Shown piece by piece: positions 1-8,301 of a DNA stretch of 64,000 nt. Position 1 is the stretch's first letter, and every line of letters begins with the position of its first letter. The DNA comes from an uncultured Lachnospiraceae bacterium. GTDB lineage: Bacteria; Bacillota; Clostridia; Lachnospirales; Lachnospiraceae. Below the pieces are notes generated by a model that was given only the letters and a program-made list of their open reading frames with translations, was not told where the DNA came from and did no database searches. The position numbers were made by a program, and so were the translations under genes. The stretch covers positions 124,001 to 188,000 of the forward strand of contig CAJUDS010000004.1 of assembly GCA_910585345.1 (NCBI GenBank). Direction: 5' to 3'.

Positions 1-674
1 TAATTAGGACTGGCGCTGTTCAGGCTCACATCTCTGTAACTTTCCGCCTCATCCCCATAACGCACACTCACATCCATCTCCGCCAAAGCGATACATGTCG
101 ACGGGATCAGCGCCGTATCCACTACTTCTTTTACAAATGATTGTTCAAACACAACGCTGTTGTCGATGATGCTCTTGATCCGGTTGTATTCCTCCCCCGC
201 CGCTACAGTATCGCCTTCGCGGAATCCTTCCACCGATTTGGCGATATAACTGTCGCCATTCTTTCCCACCAGCTGCATTTTACGCCTGGTAACCATATTT
301 ACCGTAACCTGTATCCTGTTTCCCCATTTTCCTTCGCTTGCTGCTTCTATCGACAGGATGCCTGCTTTCACTGACGCTGTCTCTGCGCCTGGCGGCAGTA
401 CTCTGGCGACATAACAACTCGATCCACCGTTGGCAAAAAACTGTTCTACACAAGGTGCCAGATAGCGGTATTCCCCATAGGAAAATGCGCTGAGAGGCTC
501 TCCAAACTCTTTTACAAAATTGCGGTAGCTGGTAATATGGACCGGCTGTCCTGCCGTCTGTCCCTTTTCCGCCAAACCGATAAATCCGGCGGTGGAAGTT
601 CCCACACCTTCTATCGACCGGGGAGAATGATCGTATTCCTCCACATATACCCCGGGTGAAAAATATTGTGCCAT
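1..674 (-). CDS. contractile tail sheath protein (3' part outside window)
   Basis: Subunit of the contractile sheath that drives an eCIS or phage-tail-like injector. I translated the minus strand from an ATG at 674: it opens MAQYFSPGVYVEEYDHSPRS and continues with GVGTSTAGFIGLAEKG, the standard N-terminus of sheath proteins (short PGVYxxE entry followed by a TAGFIG strand). A further sheath-like segment reads FFANGGSSCYVARV. About 224 codons are visible with no stop before the window edge. An AAAGGAG ribosome binding site lies just upstream. It is the last visible gene of the minus-strand injector operon, after the DUF4280 gene. Whether it is a complete sheath (usually 350-500 residues) cannot be judged here. 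Family identity is strong; assignment to eCIS rather than prophage rests on the neighbours. Confidence 0.9.
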   Translation of the reverse strand, partial: MAQYFSPGVYVEEYDHSPRSIEGVGTSTAGFIGLAEKGQTAGQPVHITSYRNFVKEFGEPLSAFSYGEYRYLAPCVEQFFANGGSSCYVARVLPPGAETASVKAGILSIEAASEGKWGNRIQVTVNMVTRRKMQLVGKNGDSYIAKSVEGFREGDTVAAGEEYNRIKSIIDNSVVFEQSFVKEVVDTALIPSTCIALAEMDVSVRYGDEAESYRDVSLNSASPN

Positions 675-715
675 AGCGTAGCTCCTTTCTTTCCTTTGCC
701 GCTGTTTCTTCCAGA

Positions 716-737
716 GAAACACTTACACCAGTGTTTC
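716..737 (-). other. intercistronic hairpin upstream of sheath gene
   Basis: GAAACACT and AGTGTTTC form a perfect 8-bp stem with a 6-nt loop between the DUF4280 stop and the sheath start. There is no T-tract on the minus side, so a stability or processing element is more likely than a terminator. Its function is inferred. Confidence 0.4.
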
Positions 738-750
738 CCGTTGTATCCTT

Positions 751-1140
751 TCAGATAATCATATTGCTCTGTCCTGTCTCAACAATCTGTATCGTCCCAA
801 GTCCCAGACTGCATAAAAGCGTGGATTCGCCTGTCAGGCACGGCGCTCCTGCGGCCATAACCGTGAGTTTGGCGCCGCTCCACACGCCCGCCGGAACCAT
901 CGTACACGGCTGCGGCGTCAGCACACCAAGCGCCGCCGCCGTAGCCGCCGCAACCGCAGGATTGGTAAGCGATGTACACATCCCGAAAGCAGCCAGGTTC
1001 ACGCCCGGCTGCATGTCCTTTACCGTCGCCACCGGTTTCCCTGACGCAAGACAGACAGTCTGCGACGTCACCTGCAGCACACACGGTGCGGTGCCAAAGG
1101 AACATCTGCATGTTGCTCCTGCCACTGCAAAAACAGCCAT
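751..1140 (-). CDS. DUF4280 PAAR-like spike-tip protein
   Basis: Small Cys/Gly/Ala-rich protein (129 aa) of the DUF4280 family, the PAAR-like tip found in eCIS and related loci; such proteins cap the spike and may carry cargo. Features seen: MAVFAVAGATCRCSFG start, a PCVLQVTSQ segment, the GVNLAAFGMCTSLTNPAVAAATAA stretch (here shown by its start GVNLAAFGMC), a PAGVWSGAK segment and a CLTGESTLLC pair. The repeated cysteines fit metal or disulfide stabilisation. The start is preceded by GGGAGG that overlaps the end of the upstream gene, implying translational coupling. It sits between an unknown protein and the sheath gene. Confidence 0.9.
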   Translation of the reverse strand: MAVFAVAGATCRCSFGTAPCVLQVTSQTVCLASGKPVATVKDMQPGVNLAAFGMCTSLTNPAVAAATAAALGVLTPQPCTMVPAGVWSGAKLTVMAAGAPCLTGESTLLCSLGLGTIQIVETGQSNMII

Positions 1141-1141
1141 C

Positions 1142-1879
1142 TCATTCTAACCTCCCGTCTTCCGGATGCCGCAGATCCACTTTCCGAAATCTGGTTTCCC
1201 CATTTACCGTATAACGAACCAGATATTGCGCCTGCTCCTCACTCTGGCGCACGCGCAGAAGATACTGTCCGCCTGCATCCGTCGTCCCTCTTATTATCCG
1301 TGTCACCTTTTCCTGCGGCCCGCACGGCGCCGACAACGGCCGTTTTAATCTCACCGCCAGCGCATCGATCCTCCTGTCAATCCGGATCTCCTCAAATTCC
1401 GCCTTTTCCTCATGAAGCAGCGCATAAGAACACTCTTCCAGTCTCTTCGATGAGAAAAAATGCAGCGTCCGCCTTTCCTCCTGGTATCTCAGCACCACTG
1501 CGCACGATTCATGCAGCGGCGCGGCGTCAAGATGCTCTATACCAGGCATACATCCCTCCAGCGTGATCAGATCCGTATAACCATACGGCTTTCTCTCCGG
1601 AATCAAAGCAATCTCTACCTGCGGATACGCAGGGTCCAAAACATTGTAATCAATCCATGCACTGACAGGCAGGAATCCCTGTATCTGCACATCCAGCAAC
1701 ATATTTGTCCTGCCCCGGTTCAAAAGTATATAAATCCCGGCCTCTTTCCAAATCAGCAAAATCGCGCTTCCATTTACAAGGAAGCGGGCCGCTCCCATGT
1801 CCGGCGGATCTCCTGTCGTGGTATCCGTCAGACGGACCACAAGGTCGAGCTTATGTTCGATCTGCGCCACTTGGATCAA
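1142..1879 (-). CDS. injector-cluster protein of unknown function
   Basis: 245 aa, no signal peptide or membrane segment. Not recognised as a named family. The first ~80 residues (LTDTTTGDPP, then KEAGIYILLNRG) resemble a small beta-sandwich of the kind seen in carboxypeptidase-regulatory-like or Pvc16 C-terminal domains. The C-terminal part has a second beta-rich stretch (GGQYLLRVRQ followed by YLVRYTVNGE). The ATG overlaps the stop of the DUF4255 gene by 4 bp, and its own stop lies within the Shine-Dalgarno zone of the DUF4280 gene, so it is tightly coupled to cap and tip genes. A structural adaptor or extension of the cap is an inference only. Confidence 0.6.
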   Translation of the reverse strand: MIQVAQIEHKLDLVVRLTDTTTGDPPDMGAARFLVNGSAILLIWKEAGIYILLNRGRTNMLLDVQIQGFLPVSAWIDYNVLDPAYPQVEIALIPERKPYGYTDLITLEGCMPGIEHLDAAPLHESCAVVLRYQEERRTLHFFSSKRLEECSYALLHEEKAEFEEIRIDRRIDALAVRLKRPLSAPCGPQEKVTRIIRGTTDAGGQYLLRVRQSEEQAQYLVRYTVNGETRFRKVDLRHPEDGRLE

Positions 1880-2463
1880 GACCCCCTTTCCATCAGGTCA
1901 ACTGCTATAGAGGCCTGCGTAACGCGGGGCGGCTCTGCTACGGCGCTGCTGGAGAGAAAGACAGGCGCTGCTTTATAAAACAAACTGATTTCATACGGTT
2001 TATTGATCGCCTGCCATACCCTTACCTTTTCTTCCAGCGCCATCCGCGCCTGTGACAGTACGATGGCCGGTTCCTCCTCATTCAGCCAGGGCTGCAGCTG
2101 CCTGGGAAATACCGAACTGTTATCATCGGCAATCTGGGCGATTCTGCCTACAATTTTCTGGACATCCGGCGCTTTCAGCCCCATCTGGGAAGACGCGTTG
2201 ATAAACACCATATAATACAGGCTATACGGGTTTGGCGCTTTGGCGGTCTGCGTCCTGCCCTGCCGTACCATAAGCGGTCTGGCGATCTGCGTCTCCTGCT
2301 TAATTTCATACAGATACAGGCCCACGAGATAATCGACATCCTGTGCAGTAGGAGATGATATCTCAATATGATTCGGCGAGGGAATCGGTTCGGGACACAT
2401 CTTCTCCCGCAGCAGCCGTACAATATAAGCGCTGACATCCGCTATAATCGTATAATCCGCCAT
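1876..2463 (-). CDS. DUF4255 / Pvc16-like tail-terminator cap
   Basis: 195 aa DUF4255 (Pvc16_N) protein. In PVC and Afp particles this family forms the terminal cap of the sheath-tube. Diagnostic features: ADYTIIADVSAYIVRLLREK at the N-terminus, then IEISSPTAQDVDYLVGLYLYEI, seen here as a continuous strand around residues 35-55 (key residues SPT, LYLYEI), and an R-P-L-x-V followed by YYMVFINASSQ. The usual length of about 190-200 residues is met, so the C-terminal Ig-like extension of some Pvc16 proteins is absent or is encoded by the next gene. It lies 2 bp downstream of the exported stalk protein gene and overlaps the next gene by 4 bp. Confidence 0.88.
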   Translation of the reverse strand: MADYTIIADVSAYIVRLLREKMCPEPIPSPNHIEISSPTAQDVDYLVGLYLYEIKQETQIARPLMVRQGRTQTAKAPNPYSLYYMVFINASSQMGLKAPDVQKIVGRIAQIADDNSSVFPRQLQPWLNEEEPAIVLSQARMALEEKVRVWQAINKPYEISLFYKAAPVFLSSSAVAEPPRVTQASIAVDLMERGS

Positions 2464-2465
2464 AT

Positions 2466-4994
2466 CTATCCCCCTCCTTCCGCCAACAATTCACAAATCT
2501 CTTCCATCCGCTTTGCAATTTCCCCGTTCAGCGCGATTCCATATGCCGAATCTTCGATATACAAACCGTCCACACCAAACAGTTCTCTCGTATCCGCCGC
2601 CTGCAGATAGGGCGCGCCCATCTGCTGTAAAAGCCCGCACAGCTCCCCGGATGCCTCTCCTGTCATCTCATAACTGCGTTTGGCAACTGTGAACGTATAA
2701 TAAGAAATGTTTTTTTTCAGCGTCGCCCGTGCTTCTCCCGCCTCAAAGATATAGCGGTAACCGGCTGCCGTGCCCACGACAGGCAGCGGTACATAAACTT
2801 CTGCTGCAGCCGTATACTTTCTGTATACATACGGATTCCCTTCTTCCGCCAGTTTCGCCGCATAATATGCGGCCAGTTTCCCAAATTCCGGATTCCCCGT
2901 TTCCGCTCCAAGACGCTGCAGCGCCGCCACCACGGCCGCCTGGTCTGTATCGCTGCTTTTCTCCGGGCTTTCGCCAAGTATTTGTTCCAGAAGCGCTGTC
3001 AGCTCATCCCGTGTCAAAATCCCTGACCGCCCGGCGGCGCTGATCTGTGCCTTAGCGGCGTCTATCCTGTCAGACAGTTCCTTTGCCGCCGCAGCGTCCA
3101 GGGAAACGGCGCTTTGCAGCGACTCCCTGACCCGCCCCAAGGCTGCCTGCGCCGCATCCGGGTCCAGCGCGCCCACTGCAGCCAGCGCATTCATAGAATT
3201 GTCGGTTTCGCCTGTTTCATAACCGCCCTCCGTCACGGATAAGGCGATTTTATCAGCCAGCGCATTTATTACGGATGCCGCGCTGCCTTCGCCAAGCGCG
3301 GCCATCGCTCTGGCTTTTTCCGCCTGACTGCTGTTTTGCGAACCAAGCACAATGGTCAGTTCTTCCGTCAGACGGTCAATATCGCGCTGTTTCGCGGCTT
3401 CCTCCGCAGCCAGGCGCTTTTCCTGCGCCAGGTCATTACGGTCCAGAGCTTCTCTCCTTTTCCGGGACAATTCTTCTTTTTCTTTTTTCAATGTGTCCAT
3501 CTGCGAGCTGCCCGCATCGTTTCTGACAAGCTCCGCCAGCTCACTCTGCAGCCACGCAAGGTGGGCTGCCGTTGTCTCTCTCATGTAAGGCGCCGCCGCA
3601 TCATCCGGGATAAACGCTTCCAAGTCTGCCACACCGTCAATCAATTGCAGCGTATATGCCTGCGCTTCCTTATTTTCCATACGTACAAACGCAGCCGCCA
3701 GCATCGTCTGGTATTCTGTTCTGGCAGCGTCTGTCTCCGTCTTCCGCGTTTGCAGATGTCTCGTCAGCGCAGCCGCCGCCACGCCATCTGATACCGCCTG
3801 GCGGTATGCGCCGCCTGCGCCCAGAGAAAGCTTCTCTTTGTATACTGCGCCGCTGCTGCCGATCAGATCGGAATGCAGAAGATCCAGTTCTCTGTCCTGA
3901 TCCGCCACACGGCCGCTGATAATGTGCTCCAGGCTGCACAGATTTTCCACTGCTGCGTCGCACCCTGCGGTATCTCCATTTTGACTTTTTTCGATCAGCG
4001 CTCTGCTATAACGGTATCTGCTTCGTCCAGCCACATTGCTGCCCTGGCTGAGCCGCTTTGCCGTATAAGTCAGTATACTGTCCTCCACATTTTGTTTGGC
4101 TTCTCCGACTGCCGCCACCACATCCGGGTTGACTGCAAACGCAGCCGCCGTATCCTCCTGTTCCTTGTCCTCCTTCTCCCGCGGCTGCGCCGTAAGGCCG
4201 CTGGCATCTTCCAGAAGCACGTCAAGCCAGCCGTCCAGTATCGTCAACGACTCCACCCGCCGCTCGGCATCGATCCCCTGCGCCACAGTATTGGCAGCCT
4301 CTGCCCATGCGCCTGGTTTATCTCTCTGCGCAAGTCCTTCTATATAGGCCTGCAGACTCTTCAGCTGTCCGTCGCACTGCCCGGTTTTATCATTTTGCAC
4401 GGGCTTTTGGAAAAACTGTGTCAACAGTTTTTTGTAAATCTCGTCATCCTCCGTCGGAGATGCTTTCTCTTCCAACAATTGACGCTGAATCCGCAGCGGC
4501 TCCAACTCCTGCATCGTTTCCAGTTGATAGGGATCGTTAATGTCAAAAACACCGACCTTATCCCCTGTCCGCAAATCCGTCGTAATTCCGTCCGCATTCG
4601 TCTTATGCGTAAACTCCAAAGATTCAATCACCGTTTTGTTAACCGGATTGCCCTGTGAAGTAATCTCCAGAATTGAGGATGCTTCCGTCACCTCAAACCA
4701 GCTTCCGTCGGCCAGCTCCGATTTGTAGTACACCTGATACTGTCCGAACTCCCCAGCCGACTGCAGTGCGGTTTCATACAGTTCATCCGTAAGCCCGTTG
4801 ATCTGAATCAGATGGGAACCAATGACCAGCGTGGCCTTTTCAATGCTGTCGTCACTGACATGCACCGAACGCACCTGCCCGCTCTTTGTATTCTCTATGG
4901 CCAAAGCCGATCTCCCTGTCCATACCGACAGCAGCGTTATGCATACCGCCACGGCCAGTCTTTTTCTTTTGTTTCCATATATCCCTTTTTTCAC
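2466..4994 (-). CDS. large exported alanine-rich helical protein with stalk-like C-terminus
   Basis: 842 aa from a GTG start. A basic N-terminus and hydrophobic core ending in ALA (residues ~1-32) form a Sec signal peptide. Residues ~60-150 look beta-rich (an NGLTDELY segment and a DKVGVFDIND segment, reminiscent of a surface sensor fold). Residues ~160-700 are long, charged, alanine-rich helices with heptad character. Residues ~735-830 (VYVPLPVVGTAAGY, then AADTRELFG) resemble the copper-amine-oxidase N-terminal stalk domain common in clostridial surface proteins. Exported proteins are unexpected inside an injector operon and suggest an envelope-docking role; that role is inferred. Gene ends 2 bp before the DUF4255 gene. 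Confidence 0.7.
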   Translation of the reverse strand: MKKGIYGNKRKRLAVAVCITLLSVWTGRSALAIENTKSGQVRSVHVSDDSIEKATLVIGSHLIQINGLTDELYETALQSAGEFGQYQVYYKSELADGSWFEVTEASSILEITSQGNPVNKTVIESLEFTHKTNADGITTDLRTGDKVGVFDINDPYQLETMQELEPLRIQRQLLEEKASPTEDDEIYKKLLTQFFQKPVQNDKTGQCDGQLKSLQAYIEGLAQRDKPGAWAEAANTVAQGIDAERRVESLTILDGWLDVLLEDASGLTAQPREKEDKEQEDTAAAFAVNPDVVAAVGEAKQNVEDSILTYTAKRLSQGSNVAGRSRYRYSRALIEKSQNGDTAGCDAAVENLCSLEHIISGRVADQDRELDLLHSDLIGSSGAVYKEKLSLGAGGAYRQAVSDGVAAAALTRHLQTRKTETDAARTEYQTMLAAAFVRMENKEAQAYTLQLIDGVADLEAFIPDDAAAPYMRETTAAHLAWLQSELAELVRNDAGSSQMDTLKKEKEELSRKRREALDRNDLAQEKRLAAEEAAKQRDIDRLTEELTIVLGSQNSSQAEKARAMAALGEGSAASVINALADKIALSVTEGGYETGETDNSMNALAAVGALDPDAAQAALGRVRESLQSAVSLDAAAAKELSDRIDAAKAQISAAGRSGILTRDELTALLEQILGESPEKSSDTDQAAVVAALQRLGAETGNPEFGKLAAYYAAKLAEEGNPYVYRKYTAAAEVYVPLPVVGTAAGYRYIFEAGEARATLKKNISYYTFTVAKRSYEMTGEASGELCGLLQQMGAPYLQAADTRELFGVDGLYIEDSAYGIALNGEIAKRMEEICELLAEGGG

Positions 4995-5013
4995 TGGTTA
5001 CCGTTCCCTTCCG

Positions 5014-7047
5014 TCACTGCAGCGCCCGGTGGATTGTCTGCTCGTCTGTATGAAACATCCCTTCATACAAAAATGTGTTCTCTTTGTCATAGAAGCAGAC
5101 GATCAGCTCTTCCAAACTGTTTTCTGCGATTGCCAGATAGCGGAAACCCTCGCGAATATCCCTTTTTTCCTCACTGACCAGATATTCCCCTGTTTTTGTT
5201 TTTATATTATAAAAAGCGATTTCTTCCGCCGCTTGCGGATGGATCGTCACTACAACCATTCCCGCATTTAAAGTTTCCGCCGTATAGGCAGCCACCAGCG
5301 TATCTTCTTTTGTTTCTATCCGGTAATCGGCTGCTACGGTAAGTCTGCCGGAGTAAACCGCCGGATCGAACGGGCAGTCGTCAAGAAACGTATCGCCGTC
5401 ATAAAGTCTCACAAACGCGCTGTCTGCCCGCTCGATATCCAGCGCCAGGTGGAGAACAGGACTTTCACACGCCGTACGCCCTCCTACCATAACGCCCTCC
5501 ACCCACAGCTCATAGCTGCTGATCGTTACGCCGAAATCCTCCGGAACGGATAATCCAAACTCAAACAAATTCCCTGAGACAAGCGGGTGGATATAATAAT
5601 AGACCCCCTCGCCCTCATCCTTTACCACATAACTCTCTCCGCCCGCAGCCGCCGTCATGGAAACGGCCGCGCCGCTTAAATACCGGCTGACTGCGCCGCA
5701 GGTAAGTCTGTCAAAACTGCAGAGCTGTTCGTTGTAAGAGGCTGTCGTCTCTAACCGGTCCATCTGCAGCGCTTCATACGCTTCCTCCACATCCTGATAT
5801 TCCGCAAAGGACATCTCGCCGATACGGTTCAGCGCCGCGGCCACAGCAAGCTCTTCCCGCTTGCGTTCGATTTCCTTCTGCAGTGACTGGCAGGCATTTT
5901 TCAGGGAAATGTAGTTTTCATAATACTCTTTTACCTGCGCCGTCAGCTGCCTTTTCGCCATCTGCTCCTCCTCGTACAGATTCTGGTATTCCAGCGCGGC
6001 CTCATACAGGGCGTATGGTTCATCCTCCACATAGCGGATTCCGTCCACAGCCCCTTTGATCCATTCTTTCGGAATCTTTATAAACAGAATACGGAAATGC
6101 CCCTGCCAGGGTCTGTCCACGCGATCCAGCAGTTCATTATAACGCAGCTTAAACGCCGCTGCGTCCAGCCTTCCGCCGCCTTTCGCCTGATTGATAAAAC
6201 TGCTGATCAGATCCATGTCGTCCCCATAATGGCTGCGCATCAAATCATAGTTCACATTCAAGGCAAGGAGGGCGTTGGCAGTATCTGTCTTTGCCTTGTA
6301 AAAGGAATCATCATGTTCCACCGTATAAGTAATCAGTTCTTCCAGATCATCCCTCCCCAGCGCCGCATCCTGAAATGGATTGGCAAAAGAATACAAGGCA
6401 GTTAACTCCATTCCTATCATCTCCGAAAGTTTCTCCCGCTCCGCCTCCATTTTTCTCTGATCCGCCGCAAGCGCATCCGCAAGCGTTTCCAGTTTCTTTT
6501 CCATCGCTTCGACATCTGCTTTGTCTGCCTGTCCCAGAAGCATTTTGGCCCGGCTTTTCGATAAGGTGTTTTGGCAGTTTCCGATCTGTTCCCGCAGGAA
6601 GCGTATCCGTTCCTGAAGCGTATAAAGGCCGATAAAAGACAGGCCCGCCTTTTCATAAACCGCATATACGCAGTCGCCCAGCTCGTGCTGTAATTTGTCG
6701 ATCTGCGACTGCAGTTCCAGCGGCTTATATACATACTCCGACTGGTCTGACAAATCCGGCTTTTCCGGCAGTTTGAACGACAAAAGCGGGGACCAGCGCA
6801 GGGTACGCTGATTGCGCTCTTTTAATTTCAGGGATTTGACGGCCTGGTCATACTGTGCCTTTGCCAAAGTGATTTTATTGCAAAGCAGCGTATATTCGCT
6901 GCTGTTGGCAAGCGCCATTGATTTTACAGCGGACAGGGTGAGCGTCCTGCCTGCTGCCAAAACCCGGCCCGGCGCAGCGCATAAAACAGAAAAGCATATA
7001 AGGAACAATAAAAATTGGCGACGGATTTTTCTTCTCGTTTCCTGCAT
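5014..7047 (-). CDS. exported TolC-like coiled-coil protein
   Basis: 677 aa with a clear signal peptide (residues ~1-32, ending RVLA). Residues ~36-470 have the TolC/outer-membrane-efflux pattern: LTLSAVKSMALANS followed by long paired helices (AKAQYDQAVKSLKLK, then LEKLADALAADQ-like heptads, and a second half beginning YALYEAALEYQNLYEEEQ). Residues ~480-677 are a beta-rich domain without a match I know. In didermic bacteria TolC trimers cross the outer membrane; in this apparently monodermic organism the protein more likely spans the thick wall or builds an exported coiled-coil stalk. It has an AAGGAG site and lies 19 bp upstream of the stalk-protein gene in the same operon. Confidence 0.72.
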   Translation of the reverse strand: MQETRRKIRRQFLLFLICFSVLCAAPGRVLAAGRTLTLSAVKSMALANSSEYTLLCNKITLAKAQYDQAVKSLKLKERNQRTLRWSPLLSFKLPEKPDLSDQSEYVYKPLELQSQIDKLQHELGDCVYAVYEKAGLSFIGLYTLQERIRFLREQIGNCQNTLSKSRAKMLLGQADKADVEAMEKKLETLADALAADQRKMEAEREKLSEMIGMELTALYSFANPFQDAALGRDDLEELITYTVEHDDSFYKAKTDTANALLALNVNYDLMRSHYGDDMDLISSFINQAKGGGRLDAAAFKLRYNELLDRVDRPWQGHFRILFIKIPKEWIKGAVDGIRYVEDEPYALYEAALEYQNLYEEEQMAKRQLTAQVKEYYENYISLKNACQSLQKEIERKREELAVAAALNRIGEMSFAEYQDVEEAYEALQMDRLETTASYNEQLCSFDRLTCGAVSRYLSGAAVSMTAAAGGESYVVKDEGEGVYYYIHPLVSGNLFEFGLSVPEDFGVTISSYELWVEGVMVGGRTACESPVLHLALDIERADSAFVRLYDGDTFLDDCPFDPAVYSGRLTVAADYRIETKEDTLVAAYTAETLNAGMVVVTIHPQAAEEIAFYNIKTKTGEYLVSEEKRDIREGFRYLAIAENSLEELIVCFYDKENTFLYEGMFHTDEQTIHRALQ

Positions 7048-7069
7048 TTTCTTTTCTCCTTCCCGGTTT

Positions 7070-8284
7070 TTACTCGATCAGATACAGAAAGAAATCTCCT
7101 TTTGCGTCTTCCGATACAAACGTATAGATAAGCCCGTCTCTGTCAAATACTGTGAGATACACAAGCGCATTCCTGTCATATCTTTCCACACGGTATAGTT
7201 CCTCGTAAAGAAGCTCTGCCGCAAGTCCCGGCACAATACCAATTTCTTTTCCCTTTTTCTGCAGCCGCTGCGCCTCTACTGCTTCAGCAAATGTCAGATG
7301 GCTGTTTCCTGCAAATGCCGGCTCTCCCCATGCTTTTTTCAATCCTTCCAGATCCGTAATGGTTTCCCTGCCGCTGACGATAGAATCTTTTTCCACATAG
7401 ACTGTCTCCGTCACCGTTTCGCCGCGCAGACTATCCTCTGTGGAAGCCGCCAGACAGGCCGCGCCGATATCCGGCAGTACTGTCAGAAACTGGCCGTCGT
7501 ACTGATACAAGATCCGCTCCCCTTTATACAGGTCAGCCGTTTCCGTCGGCGTTTTCCCCAGAAGCTGTGCATATACCGGTTCATCGCGGTGGAATGTGCC
7601 CGCAAATATCTCTTTTTCACTCTCGTCAAACAAAAGACCGGTTCCCTCCCGCATCCCTTTCACGAATTCCCCTTCATAGAGCTTACTTCCGCTCTCCCGA
7701 TACAGCTTTCCGGTTCCCTGAAACAGATTCTCCTGAAACGTGCCTTCATATTGGACTCCTCCCGTGTCATAATACAGGGTCCCTTCTCCCTGAAATCTGC
7801 TTTTCTCAAAGCCGCCCCTGTAAATGACTGTCTCATTCTCATCGAAAAGCGTTCCCTCGCCCGACGCATAACCTCCGCTGACTGCGCCCCGGTACGCAAT
7901 ATATCCTGCCTTGGCCCTGATCTGTACTTCTCCTTCATAAAACCGCAGCGGTATAGAGGTACAGGAAAACGTTCTGCCCGCGCCGCTCCCTTTCCCCAAA
8001 TCATCTGCAGGGCTGCGCCACAGCAGATAACCAAGGCACAGACACCCCGACAGCAGGATGATCCTGTGTACCAGCCTTCTGCTGACAAGCAGCCGCATGA
8101 TGCCATAATAATCTCCGGCGCTGCGCGGACTGACATCCAGCATTCCCGACAACAGTTTTTTCATTACAGACAGAAACTTCGTCCTCACAAAACTGCGGTC
8201 TCTCCAATACTGCAGACCGGTCACAATCGGCATAAGGTTTTGTTTGATTGTATTGCGCAAAAGCGACAAAAAATCATTCCACAT
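7070..8284 (-). CDS. MORN-repeat membrane protein
   Basis: 404 aa. A cytoplasmic N-terminus of ~70 residues is followed by one membrane helix (LVHRIILLSGCLCLGYLLW, about residues 70-90). At least four MORN repeats occupy residues ~130-230, each with a YxGxF...GxGxLY-type unit (YRGGFEKSRFQGEGTLYY; YEGTFQENLFQGTGKLY; YEGEFVKGMREGTGLLF). The C-terminal 150 residues are unassigned. MORN repeats mediate lipid or protein contacts; here they would face outside if the N-terminus is inside. It sits between the cyclase-homology and TolC-like genes in the injector operon. Start chosen at the ATG after a purine-rich AGAGAAGAG. Role as an envelope scaffold is inferred. Confidence 0.75.
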   Translation of the reverse strand: MWNDFLSLLRNTIKQNLMPIVTGLQYWRDRSFVRTKFLSVMKKLLSGMLDVSPRSAGDYYGIMRLLVSRRLVHRIILLSGCLCLGYLLWRSPADDLGKGSGAGRTFSCTSIPLRFYEGEVQIRAKAGYIAYRGAVSGGYASGEGTLFDENETVIYRGGFEKSRFQGEGTLYYDTGGVQYEGTFQENLFQGTGKLYRESGSKLYEGEFVKGMREGTGLLFDESEKEIFAGTFHRDEPVYAQLLGKTPTETADLYKGERILYQYDGQFLTVLPDIGAACLAASTEDSLRGETVTETVYVEKDSIVSGRETITDLEGLKKAWGEPAFAGNSHLTFAEAVEAQRLQKKGKEIGIVPGLAAELLYEELYRVERYDRNALVYLTVFDRDGLIYTFVSEDAKGDFFLYLIE

Positions 8285-8301
8285 AGCTTCTCTTCTCTCT
8301 T

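Noticed and set aside
751..1150. Open frames on both strands opposite the DUF4280 gene
   Set aside because: Produced by high-GC Ala/Cys coding; no ribosome binding sites and unlike known proteins.
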